DNA of 64,000 nt, from positions 62,001-126,000 of the forward strand of contig RECQ01000033.1 of NCBI GenBank assembly GCA_007693965.1, in the 5' to 3' direction. Below, in pieces: positions 38,177 through 45,596 of the stretch. Origin of the DNA: Phycisphaeraceae bacterium. GTDB lineage: Bacteria > Planctomycetota > Phycisphaerae > Phycisphaerales > UBA1924. A model generated the notes under the pieces. It worked only from the letters and a program-made list of their open reading frames with translations, was not told the origin of the DNA and did not search any database. The position numbers were made by a program, and so were the translations under genes. Positions within the stretch are counted from its first letter, which is position 1. Each line of letters starts with the position of its first letter.

Positions 38177-40630
38177 ATGCCCGAACGCTTCAAAGCACGC
38201 ATTCTTCAGCATCTCTCACACGAGAAGTACACCCCTTCGCTGACGGCCCAGCTCGCGGAAGATCTCGGCGTCGACGAGGCCGACATGGACGAGTTCCAGA
38301 CCGCCGTCGCCCAGCTCGCCGACGCCGGACAGGTCCTTGTCTCCGAGGCCGATCGCATCGCGCTGCCGCCGCTCGGCGATGAACTTGTCGGTGTCTTCCG
38401 ACGCAATCCCCGCGGCTTCGGCTTCGTCATCCCCCAGGATCCCAAGGCCCACGGCGACCTGTTCATCCCCCCCGATTCGACGCTCGACGGGCTCACCGGC
38501 GACATCGTCCGCGCCAAGGTGCGCCGCAAACGAGGCCGGCCCGGCGGCCCCAAGTTCGAGCACGTCGGCGAGATCGTCGAGATCATCGAGCGCAAGCAGT
38601 CGAGCTTCTCCGGCGAAGTTCGCAAGACCGGCGGCCAGTGGCTGATCTTCCCAGACGGCAAGGCCCTGACCAACCCCGTCATCGTGCGCGACCCCGCCGC
38701 CAAGAACGCCCACGAGGGCGACAAAGTCGTCTTCGAGCTCGTGGTGCATCCCGAGGGAAGCACGCTCGGGGAGGGCGTCATCATCAAGGTGCTCGGCGCC
38801 GCCGGCGAGCCGGATGTCGAGACCCAGGCCGTCATCGAGGCCTACGGGCTGCCCGGCGAGTTTCCCGAGGCGTGCATCGAGCAGACGCGCGAGGTCACCG
38901 AGACGTTCGAGGAGGAAGTCGAGCGCATCGTCGCCTCCGGGCGCGTCCCCGAGGACCGCGAAGACCTGCGCGACCAGCTCATCATCACCATCGACCCCCC
39001 CGACGCCAAGGACTTCGATGACGCCCTCTCCATCGCCCGCACCAGCGGCGGGTGGCGCCTGGGCGTGCACATCGCGGATGTCTCCACCTTCATCAAGCAA
39101 GGCACGCCCCTCGATGAGGAGGCGACCATCCGCGGCAACTCCTGCTACCTGCCGCGGCTGGTCATCCCCATGCTGCCCGAGCTGCTCTCCAACGGCATCT
39201 GCTCGCTGCAGGAGGGCGTGCCCCGCTACTGCAAGACCGCCTTCATCCAGTACGACGACGATGGCAACGTCAGCGGCCAGGGCTTCGCCTCGACGCTGAT
39301 CAAATCCGCCAAGCGGATGACGTACCTCGAGGCCCAGGCGCTGATCGACGGCGACATCAAGGAAGCCCGCAAGCACGCCAAGACCGAGCCCCACTACACC
39401 GACGAGATCATCGACGCCCTCAAGATGATGAACACGCTCTCGCAGCGCATCCGTGACCGGCGCCGCAAGCGCGGCATGATCCATCTCGAGCTGCCCGATG
39501 TCGAACTCATCTTCGACGACACCGGGCGCGTCATCGACGCCGAGCCCGAGGACAACGCCTACACCCACACACTCATCGAGATGTTCATGGTCGAGGCCAA
39601 CGAGGCCGTCGCCCGACTCTTCGAGGATCTCGGCGTGCCGCTGCTGCGCCGCGTCCACCCCGAGCCCACCCCCGGTGAGTTCGGCGATCTGCACGAGTTC
39701 GTCAAGGTCGCGGGATACCGCATCCCCAAGAGCCCCACGCGCGAGGAGCTGCAATCGCTCCTCGACGCCACCGCCGGCACGCCCGCAGCGCCAGCCGTCC
39801 ACTTCGCCGTCCTGCGCACGCTCACCAAGGCGATCTACTCGCCCAACCTCATCGGCCACTTCGCGCTCGCCAGCGACGCCTACGCCCACTTCACCAGCCC
39901 CATCCGGCGCTACCCCGACCTCACCGTCCACCGCGCCCTGGGCGAATACCTCGAGCACACAAAGAACGGCCGCGAACGGCCGCAGGGCGCCAAGGAGAAG
40001 CGGGCCCTCGGCCTGCGCATGCGCGATGCGCCCAACTGCCCCGACGAGCAGACGCTGCGCGAGATCGGCATGCGCTGCGGTCGCACCGAAGACGCCGCCG
40101 AAGGCGCCGAGCGCGAGCTGCGCAACTTCCTCGTCATGCAGCTCCTGGCCGAGCACATCGGCGCCGAGTTCCCCGGCGTCGTCACCGGCGTCTCCAACGC
40201 CGGCGTCTTCGTGCGCCTCGACAAGTATCTCGTTGAAGGCCTGGTGCGCTCCGAGGACCTGCCCGTGCCCCCCAACCGCCCCGGGCGCTGGCGCATCGAC
40301 CCGCGCTCCGGCGCGCTGGCCCACGAAGGCTCGGGCCGCTCCTATCGCATGGGCGACCGCGTCGCCGTCATCATCGGCGGCGTCGATCTGTCGCGGCGCC
40401 AGATGGAGCTGCTGATTTCGGATGAAGAGGCGAAGAAGCGCGAAGGCGTGGGCAAGGCCCTCAAGCTCGGCGGCGGCGCGGGCGGCGGCGGGCTCGAATC
40501 CACCGGCGCCGCCGGCTTCGACAAAGTCACGACCGGCGCCCAACGCCGCAGCAAGAAGTCGAAGTCACGCGACAAGAACAAGTCCAAGAAGGACCACCGC
40601 GCCGAGCAGCAGAAGAAGCGGAGGCGGTGA
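38177..40630 (+). CDS. rnr: Ribonuclease R (VacB, RNase II superfamily)
   Basis: 817 residues from the ATG at 38177. An N-terminal winged-helix segment (about 1-65) precedes cold-shock-type OB domains (GVFRRNPRGFGFVIPQD near 75 and a second near 145-205), the RNB catalytic domain (about 250-590) with the four-Asp signature in IDPPDAKDFDDALS (near 272-284) and HFTSPIRRYPDL-type segment, and an S1 domain (about 655-755: FPGVVTGVSNAGVFVRLDKYLVEGLVRSEDL). The tail is Lys/Arg-rich, as in RNase R rather than RNase II. It degrades structured RNA 3' to 5'. Placed just after a PIN-based toxin-antitoxin pair. Confidence 0.96.
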   Translation: MPERFKARILQHLSHEKYTPSLTAQLAEDLGVDEADMDEFQTAVAQLADAGQVLVSEADRIALPPLGDELVGVFRRNPRGFGFVIPQDPKAHGDLFIPPDSTLDGLTGDIVRAKVRRKRGRPGGPKFEHVGEIVEIIERKQSSFSGEVRKTGGQWLIFPDGKALTNPVIVRDPAAKNAHEGDKVVFELVVHPEGSTLGEGVIIKVLGAAGEPDVETQAVIEAYGLPGEFPEACIEQTREVTETFEEEVERIVASGRVPEDREDLRDQLIITIDPPDAKDFDDALSIARTSGGWRLGVHIADVSTFIKQGTPLDEEATIRGNSCYLPRLVIPMLPELLSNGICSLQEGVPRYCKTAFIQYDDDGNVSGQGFASTLIKSAKRMTYLEAQALIDGDIKEARKHAKTEPHYTDEIIDALKMMNTLSQRIRDRRRKRGMIHLELPDVELIFDDTGRVIDAEPEDNAYTHTLIEMFMVEANEAVARLFEDLGVPLLRRVHPEPTPGEFGDLHEFVKVAGYRIPKSPTREELQSLLDATAGTPAAPAVHFAVLRTLTKAIYSPNLIGHFALASDAYAHFTSPIRRYPDLTVHRALGEYLEHTKNGRERPQGAKEKRALGLRMRDAPNCPDEQTLREIGMRCGRTEDAAEGAERELRNFLVMQLLAEHIGAEFPGVVTGVSNAGVFVRLDKYLVEGLVRSEDLPVPPNRPGRWRIDPRSGALAHEGSGRSYRMGDRVAVIIGGVDLSRRQMELLISDEEAKKREGVGKALKLGGGAGGGGLESTGAAGFDKVTTGAQRRSKKSKSRDKNKSKKDHRAEQQKKRRR

Positions 40631-40641
40631 CGACGCGAAAC

Positions 40642-40667
40642 AACGAGCCCGAAGCGCAAGCGAGGGA
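40642..40667 (+). repeat. 26-bp dispersed repeat, copy 3
   Basis: AACGAGCCCGAAGCGCAAGC followed by GAGGGA, 11 bp after the RNase R stop. It matches copies at 15796-15822 (opposite strand) and 18978-19003. Confidence 0.85.
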
Positions 40668-40764
40668 GCCGGTCGCAATGACCCGTTGTCACTGAAAACG
40701 ATGTATGAGCAGCCTCTCCATCGGACTCATCTCCGGGTGAAGCAGCTCCGCCATACCGGCCGGT

Positions 40765-41205
40765 TCAATCCTGCCCGATCCAGCGCACCCGCCCTGCAAA
40801 CGGCCCGTCTTGCAGCGCGTTGGCGAACCGTTCATCCGCCGTGACCAGCGTGGCCCGTTCCGCGATCGCCACCGCCAGGTACAGGCAGTCGTACACGCTT
40901 CGATCCGTCTCCATCGCCAGTTCGAGCGCCCGGGCGGAAAGCTCAACTGAAGGAAACGCGACAATCGGAAGCGCGAGCGCTTCATCGATCACGCTTCTGG
41001 CCTCTTCCATGTCGATGTCTCCGCGCCGCCGCCGTTTCCAGACTACGTTGGCGAGTTCGGCGTACAGCAGATCGGGCGCCAGCAGCGTCGGCCGACGCAC
41101 CCGTCCCCGCGTGCGCGCGAGCAGGACAGACTCCGCGCGATCGGACAGCGTTTCAGGAAAGTACAGCTTGGCGACAACACTGGCGTCGACCACCAGCCGG
41201 CTCAC
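40765..41205 (-). CDS. vapC: VapC-type PIN-domain toxin
   Basis: 146 residues from a GTG at 41205 that overlaps the vapB stop (GTGA). All four PIN acidic positions are visible: Asp7 in VVDASVVAKLY, Glu in LLYAELANVVW, Asp in SVYDCLYLAVAI, and Asp in LVTADERFANAL. This is the classic VapC/FitB-like layout of a magnesium-dependent RNase, probably acting on tRNA or rRNA. It is coupled to the ribbon-helix-helix antitoxin gene upstream. The region between its stop and the RNase R gene holds a dispersed repeat and no gene. Confidence 0.92.
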   Translation of the reverse strand: MSRLVVDASVVAKLYFPETLSDRAESVLLARTRGRVRRPTLLAPDLLYAELANVVWKRRRRGDIDMEEARSVIDEALALPIVAFPSVELSARALELAMETDRSVYDCLYLAVAIAERATLVTADERFANALQDGPFAGRVRWIGQD

Positions 41206-41435
41206 CGATCTCGATCCTTCCGGATCAGCTCGGCGCTGTCGTCGAACTCCCTGCCCTGAAAACCATCGCGAAAACGGCGGGCCCTTTCGAGCGCCTCATC
41301 AATCGAGAGCTGATTCGCCTCACGCTGCAGCAGGCGTTTGACTTCACTCTGAAGTGAACGCCCGGATTGCCTGGCCCGCTCCTTGAGCCGCCTCACAGTC
41401 TCGTCGTCCAGTCCACGGATGAGGATCTGTCCCAT
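41202..41435 (-). CDS. vapB: VapB/FitA-type ribbon-helix-helix antitoxin
   Basis: 77 residues from the ATG at 41435, which has GGAGG 7 bases upstream. The N-terminus GQILIRGLDDETVRRLKERARQSGRSLQSEVKRLL is a textbook ribbon-helix-helix DNA-binding domain of the FitA type (beta strand, two helices). The C-terminal region (FDDSAELIRKDR) is expected to occupy the toxin active site. It overlaps vapC by 4 bp. A perfect inverted repeat lies about 33 bp upstream within a good promoter, fitting autoregulation by the VapBC complex. Confidence 0.9.
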   Translation of the reverse strand: MGQILIRGLDDETVRRLKERARQSGRSLQSEVKRLLQREANQLSIDEALERARRFRDGFQGREFDDSAELIRKDRDR

Positions 41436-41465
41436 TGCGATGCCTCCGGCGCCTTGGTCTCCCGA

Positions 41466-41493
41466 ATGATAGCATTCTGCTATCGCCCGACAA
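41466..41493 (-). promoter_or_regulatory. vapBC promoter with palindromic operator
   Basis: On the minus strand: TTGTCG (41493-41488), a 16-base spacer, TATCAT (41471-41466). The perfect inverted repeat GATAGCA-TTC-TGCTATC at 41468-41484 covers the spacer and overlaps the -10, the position expected for an autorepressing RHH antitoxin. Confidence 0.65.
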
Positions 41494-41610
41494 GGAACCG
41501 GACTGAAGCACTGCAGACTGCGTCAGGCCGCGTCCTGGAGAAGGACAGGCCATCCATCCCCCCCAGACTCGCAGCGCTGTCGCAACTGGCTCATAACTGT
41601 TTGCTTGTCG

Positions 41611-41937
41611 CTATTTGCTGTGCTTCACAAGGTGCTCCTTGTGCCGCTCGATCTTGTGCCGCACCGCCCGCTCCAGCTTGCCCGCGGCGCCGGTGATCGC
41701 TTCGTACATATCAATCGCGCTGTGATCCACCGCCAGCGGATCATGCCCCGCCAGACGCGCCTCCATCATGCACTTCTTGTCCGCGCCGGGCGTCTGTCCG
41801 TCATCGTGATGCAGATGCACCTCGACGCGCGTCACCCGCTCGCGGAAAAGACGCATGTGCTTTTCGACCTCATGCTCAATGCGCTCGACGATGGCGTCCG
41901 TGGTGTTGATGCTGCCGCGGTTGACTTGAATCTGCAT
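41611..41937 (-). CDS. hpf: Ribosome hibernation-promoting factor / RaiA family protein
   Basis: 108 residues. MQIQVNRGSINTTDAIVERIEHEVEKHMRLFRERVTRVEVHLHHDDG and the later helix LERAVRHKIERHKEHL fit the HPF/YfiA beta-alpha-beta-beta-beta-alpha fold, with basic residues lining the face that binds the 30S decoding site. It is the short form; the C-terminal dimerisation domain of long HPF is missing, though the middle (GADKKCMMEARLAGHDPLAVDHSAIDMYEAI) keeps the usual strands. It stabilises idle ribosomes under stress. It stands alone between vapBC and a permease gene. Confidence 0.85.
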   Translation of the reverse strand: MQIQVNRGSINTTDAIVERIEHEVEKHMRLFRERVTRVEVHLHHDDGQTPGADKKCMMEARLAGHDPLAVDHSAIDMYEAITGAAGKLERAVRHKIERHKEHLVKHSK

Positions 41938-42103
41938 GGTGTCACCCCAATCTGCGGCGTGCGTCGGCGGCGACCGGGCCGCTCCGCTCCGCCGCGGTGT
42001 ATCCGTACACCCAATTGTACGCCCACCACCCCCCGACGATGCGGGCGTTTCATCCCCTTTCCCGGTCCCGGAAAACCACCCCCGCCAACCTCCGAAACCG
42101 CGA

Positions 42104-42865
42104 TTACACCAGCATCATCTTCGCGCCCGCGACGATAAGCACCAGCGCCAGCAGCGCCCGCGTCACATCGTTCGAATTTTTCCGCGATCCCCGGTACGAC
42201 CCGATCAACCCCCCCGCCACGGCGCACAATGCCCACACCGGAATCATCGCCGGCAGTGACACCGTGCTGGTGACATGTCCCAGAAGACCCGCGATCGAAT
42301 TGACAAGGATGAACGCCGACGCCGCTCCCGCCGCCGAGCGCACATCCGCCCAGCGCATGAACATCAGCAGCGGGCTGAGAAAGATTCCCCCGCCCACCCC
42401 GGTGAGCCCCGAGAGCAGGCCGATCGCGCCCCCGGAGCCCGCCGCGGCCCACATGGGCGCGGGCCGCACTTCCTCCACCGGCGGGGCTCCCTTCGAAGTC
42501 CGGTTCGCCCACACCCGCGCCAGCAGCCGCCACGCCGCGAAGAACAGCGCTGCGCTCACCAGCGGTCCGTAATACACCGGCGGCAATTGCACCGCGCCGC
42601 CGACAAACGCCATCGGGATCGACAGCGCCACGAAGGGCGCAAGCAGTTTCCAGGGCACGCTCCCGGCCCTCGAGAACTGGTACAGCGCGATTGATGAAAC
42701 AAAGATGTTGAGCGACAGCGCCGTCGGCTTCATCTGCTCCGGCGCCAGGCTGAAGAGCGCCATCGCCGCCAGATAGCCCGACCCGCCTCCGTGGCCGACC
42801 GATGAATAGAGCAGCGCTGCGAGAAAGATCAGCGCGCCGAGCAGGATGACGGACTCCCATCCCAT
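42104..42865 (-). CDS. TauE/SafE family membrane permease
   Basis: 253 residues from the ATG at 42865 (MGWESVILLGALIFLAALLYSSVGHGGGSGYLAAMALF). About eight membrane helices are predicted. The two family repeats are marked by SSVGHGGGSGYLA near residues 20-32 and GLLSGLTGVGGGIFLSPLL near 140-158. Members export or import sulfite, sulfoacetate or other small sulfur or organic anions; the substrate cannot be read. The frame extends upstream through repeat sequence but that part is not protein-like. No neighbouring sulfur gene supports a specific substrate. Confidence 0.88.
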   Translation of the reverse strand: MGWESVILLGALIFLAALLYSSVGHGGGSGYLAAMALFSLAPEQMKPTALSLNIFVSSIALYQFSRAGSVPWKLLAPFVALSIPMAFVGGAVQLPPVYYGPLVSAALFFAAWRLLARVWANRTSKGAPPVEEVRPAPMWAAAGSGGAIGLLSGLTGVGGGIFLSPLLMFMRWADVRSAAGAASAFILVNSIAGLLGHVTSTVSLPAMIPVWALCAVAGGLIGSYRGSRKNSNDVTRALLALVLIVAGAKMMLV

Positions 42866-42901
42866 ATCCGCGCAACAATACCGACTCCCCGGCAGACACG
42901 A

Positions 42902-42956
42902 ACAGGCGGCACGACACAGGTGGCACGACACAGGTGGCACGGCTCTCCGAGCCGTG
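42902..42956. repeat. 14-bp tandem units ending in a hairpin
   Basis: ACAGGCGGCACGAC, ACAGGTGGCACGAC and ACAGGTGGCACGGC in direct succession. The last unit runs into a perfect stem-loop CACGGCTC (42938-42945), TCC, GAGCCGTG (42949-42956). A related AGAGCCG...CGGCTCT hairpin with GTGG/CCAC arms lies at 57698-57727. Confidence 0.85.
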
Positions 42957-43017
42957 TTCCGAATGCGCCGCTGCGCCCGGCCAACGGTTGACGATCAATT
43001 GCAAATTCCATCAAGAC

Positions 43018-43043
43018 GCCGAGGCTGAGTCCGCGAAGCCTCG
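43018..43043. repeat. 26-bp palindromic dispersed repeat, copy 2
   Basis: CCGAGGCT, loop GAGTCCGCGA, AGCCTCGG. Same orientation as copy 1 at 9181 and shares the preceding AAGACG. Confidence 0.88.
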
Positions 43044-43134
43044 GGAGCCACGCTGCGGATGTGAAACTGCATGGTCACAGACACGTCGACGGTTGACGCA
43101 TGAATCCATGTATGGAAGTTCTGGTCCGTTCGGC

Positions 43135-43160
43135 CCGAGGCTTCGCGGACTCAGCCTCGG
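43135..43160. repeat. 26-bp palindromic dispersed repeat, copy 3 (inverted)
   Basis: Reverse complement of copy 2, with loop TCGCGGACTC and followed by CGTCT. Copies 2 and 3 form an inverted pair 91 bases apart, similar in layout to paired REP elements. Confidence 0.88.
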
Positions 43161-43285
43161 CGTCTCCCGGTATGCAGCGCGAAGGCGAGCGCGGATTCAG
43201 TTCGATTTCGCGTGTGTGGAGTTGTTTGATTCGGGGCGGGACGCCCCGGCTCGCTGGTCTTGCACAAAGGAACGAAGCGCTCGAC

Positions 43286-43358
43286 CCTCACCCACTTCAC
43301 CCTCTCACCCACTCACCCACTCACCCACTCACCGACTCACCCTCTCACCCACTCACTC
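43286..43358. repeat. Period-8 tandem array G at the phytase-like gene stop
   Basis: CTCACCCA repeated with variants CTCACCGA and CTCACCCT. The array runs into the stop codon of the minus-strand gene ending at 43353. It is the only array here with an 8-bp period. Confidence 0.88.
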
Positions 43359-44534
43359 CAATATCCGCAGCGCCGCGAACTGCGAGCCCACCTGCCCGTC
43401 GCGTCCGGCGTTGTCATCCGCCACCAGCAGGAGCAGCCGCCCGCCGCGGTCGTCGTCGATGGTTGGCCCCAGCGCCATGCCCTCGAAGTTTCCGACGTTT
43501 GTCAGTCCGAGCTCGCGCAGCGATGCGATGCGCCGCTTGCGCAAGACCGGCAACGCGCCATCCTCCTTCTGAGCATCCGACGAGCCGTCGATCAGAAAAA
43601 TCGTCGCGTCGTACAACCTGGGCGCCGCCAGGGATCGCTCCAGCGTCAGGATCCGACCATCCGGCAGCGCGTGCATCTCCGCCAGTGAATTGAAGCCGCC
43701 CAGCCCCAACAGCCCCCGTGGCGACGGCTCGGTCTTGTAGAAATACTGCCGCAGCACTTCGTGCGTGCGACCGTCGAACACCACCACCCGGCACAGCGCC
43801 CCGCGCTCGCGCGTCGCCTCGTCGCCGTCGATGGTCAGGGCCGACTCCGTCGCCGCCCAGATCTCCGGTCCGTCCTTCGTCTCGCGCCACGCGACCGATT
43901 CGAAGCCCCGGTTCTCTCTTGCATGCCACACGATTTCCTGCGGCGTCGGCAGCGTCATGAACCCGCCGTGCTCGCCATGCGCGAACCGCGCCACCGTCGG
44001 CGGCATTTCGTACCCGATGATCCAGCTCCCATCCGGCGCGATCGCGATCGCCTCCGCATCCTGAGCCGGGTGCTCCATGCCGATGGCGCGCACGAAGCGC
44101 ACGCGCAGCGCGGGAACCGGTTCGAGGCGCAGCTCCACCGCCAGCTCGACCACCTTCTCCGGGAGCGCCCCGTCGCTGACCGCCAGCCACGTCCCCGACT
44201 CTTCCCGATACGCCAGCCCGCTCAGCTCACCGACGCGCCCCGGCGCGTCCTCCGGCTCGGGGGGCAGCGTCGTCCACGCCAGCAGTTCGAGCGCTATGGG
44301 CTCGGCGCGCACAGCTTCGCCGTGCGCAGCGCACCCGCCAAGGCTCATCGCCAGCAGCGCGCTCCCACATGCCACTGCGCGAACCGCGCGTCCGGACCGA
44401 GGCTTCGTCGCGGACTCCTCAGCCTCGGCGTCTTTCTGAACGCTCCGTGTCTCGTGGGCGTCGCCGTCGCCGTCGCCGTCGCTTCGAGCGCGTTCGACGA
44501 TCGGCGACGGTGTCGCTCCTGCCCCATGCGTCAT
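43353..44534 (-). CDS. Phytase-like esterase domain lipoprotein
   Basis: 393 residues from the ATG at 44534, supported by GGAG 5 bases upstream and a 4-bp overlap with the BtuF-like gene. The lipobox LLAMSLGGC places the modified Cys at residue 68, preceded by a long unusual N-terminal extension with GDGDGD repeats and a segment (about 31-48) encoded by the 26-bp palindrome. The mature part matches esterase-like phytase domains: LSGLAYREESGTWLAVSD, DAEAIAIAPDGSWIIGYE, ENRGFESVAW, GLGGFNSLAEMHALPDGRILTLER, NFEGMALGP. A GTG at 44375 would remove the extension but lacks a ribosome binding site. Substrate unknown; likely anchored at the envelope. Confidence 0.8.
   Translation of the reverse strand: MTHGAGATPSPIVERARSDGDGDGDAHETRSVQKDAEAEESATKPRSGRAVRAVACGSALLAMSLGGCAAHGEAVRAEPIALELLAWTTLPPEPEDAPGRVGELSGLAYREESGTWLAVSDGALPEKVVELAVELRLEPVPALRVRFVRAIGMEHPAQDAEAIAIAPDGSWIIGYEMPPTVARFAHGEHGGFMTLPTPQEIVWHARENRGFESVAWRETKDGPEIWAATESALTIDGDEATRERGALCRVVVFDGRTHEVLRQYFYKTEPSPRGLLGLGGFNSLAEMHALPDGRILTLERSLAAPRLYDATIFLIDGSSDAQKEDGALPVLRKRRIASLRELGLTNVGNFEGMALGPTIDDDRGGRLLLLVADDNAGRDGQVGSQFAALRILE
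44397..44428. repeat. 26-bp palindromic repeat, copy 4 (inverted, expanded loop, in coding sequence)
   Basis: CCGAGGCT and AGCCTCGG are intact, but the loop is 16 bases (TCGTCGCGGACTCCTC), which equals the normal 10-base loop with TCG and CTC each duplicated. Both additions are 3 bp, so the reading frame of the phytase-like gene is kept. Confidence 0.8.
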
Positions 44535-45490
44535 TTCAGCTCCGCCCACGGAAACCCCTTCGGAATCAGCTCCGGCCTGTCGTTCAGCCAGCCGACCAGC
44601 CATTCGTAGGCGTCCACCAGCCTCGGCCCCGGCCGATTGAACATCTGGCTCCCGTCCACCACGGCCACGCGTCCCGCCCGGACCGCGGGCAGCTCACGCC
44701 ACCACGATTGCTCCGCCAGCAGCCGGGTCTCCTCGCGGGCCTGCTCCAGCGTGAGCCCGCACGGGCACACAATGATCGCCTCCGGCTCGCTCGCGATGAG
44801 CGCCTCGGCCTCGATCCGCCTCGATTTGCCCGCGATCCGGTGGGCCTGCTGAGCGCCCTCGCCCGAGCCCGACCCCTCGATGGCCTTCGTCGGGTTCAGC
44901 GGATGGGCGGCGCCGGCCCGCTCGACGAGCTGCGGCGTCCAGTGGCCACCCACGAAAATCGGATCGGTCCACTCCAGAAACGCCACCCGCGGCCCGTCGG
45001 TGTAGGGCGTGACGTGGTCCGCCGCCCGGAAGAATCGCTCCCGCAGCCCGACCAGCGCGGCCCGGGCCTCCGCCTCCAGCCCCGCCGCCCGGCCCACGGT
45101 GAGGACGTCGTCCAGAACCTCCTCGAATGAGCCGGGATTCAGGCTCACGACCGTCGGCGCCGGGTCCATGCCGGCCGCGGCGGCGCGGACCGTGTTCAGG
45201 TCGATCGAGCACACCTCGCACAGATCCTGGGTGAGAATCAGGTCGGGGCGAAGCGCCGCCAGCCGCCTGGTGTCGAGGGTGTAGAGCGAGCTTCCGGAGG
45301 CCATCGCCTCCGAGACGGCCCGGTCCACCTCGGCCGAGGTTGTGAAATCAGTTATCTGACCAGTGAGGATCGGCCGATCGTGTATCTGCGGCGGGAAATC
45401 GCACTCGTGCGACCTTCCCACGAGATACCGGGAACCGCCGACGAGGCAGAGCGTCTCAGTGGCCGAGGGAAGCAGGCTGACGATCCGCAT
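44531..45490 (-). CDS. BtuF-like (periplasmic-binding-fold) cobalamin-binding protein
   Basis: 319 residues opening with MRIVSLLPSATETLCLVGGSRYLVGRSHECDFP, the standard start of BtuF/FhuD-type binding domains; ALRPDLILTQDLCEVC and the C-terminal AVDAYEWLVGWL-like helix also fit. There is no signal peptide or lipobox, so this is the cytosolic-type subgroup often annotated as cobalamin-binding or ABC substrate-binding protein. ABC permease and ATPase genes are absent nearby. Whether it binds corrinoid or another chelate is unproven. It overlaps the phytase-like gene by 4 bp and is divergent from the T2SS operon. Confidence 0.82.
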   Translation of the reverse strand: MRIVSLLPSATETLCLVGGSRYLVGRSHECDFPPQIHDRPILTGQITDFTTSAEVDRAVSEAMASGSSLYTLDTRRLAALRPDLILTQDLCEVCSIDLNTVRAAAAGMDPAPTVVSLNPGSFEEVLDDVLTVGRAAGLEAEARAALVGLRERFFRAADHVTPYTDGPRVAFLEWTDPIFVGGHWTPQLVERAGAAHPLNPTKAIEGSGSGEGAQQAHRIAGKSRRIEAEALIASEPEAIIVCPCGLTLEQAREETRLLAEQSWWRELPAVRAGRVAVVDGSQMFNRPGPRLVDAYEWLVGWLNDRPELIPKGFPWAELK

Positions 45491-45596
45491 GGGACCTGCA
45501 TGGTACGGCGGCGACGAGCGCCGGAGCGGGTTTCAGACTCGTGCGAAGCAAATCCCGATATCCCCGGACGACGAACTACGAGGAGGCCTTCCAGCG

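Larger units (their letters stand above)
42866..43352. other. Repeat nest between permease and phytase-like genes
   Basis: 487 bases with no credible gene but at least five small repeats: three 14-bp direct units (42902-42943) ending in a hairpin, two copies of the 26-bp palindrome in opposite orientation (43018-43043, 43135-43160), a CGGGGCG-GGA-CGCCCCG hairpin (43232-43248) and a period-8 array (43286-43358). GGTTGACG occurs at about 42985 and 43091. Confidence 0.8.

Noticed and set aside
38216-40543. 775-codon minus-strand open frame opposite rnr
   Set aside because: It mirrors RNase R codons, with low-complexity Gly/Val/Asp/Glu sequence and no motifs.
40756-40785. A GGTTCAATCC stretch resembling a tRNA T-arm
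   Set aside because: It lies at the 3' end of vapC and no acceptor, D or anticodon arms can be folded around it.
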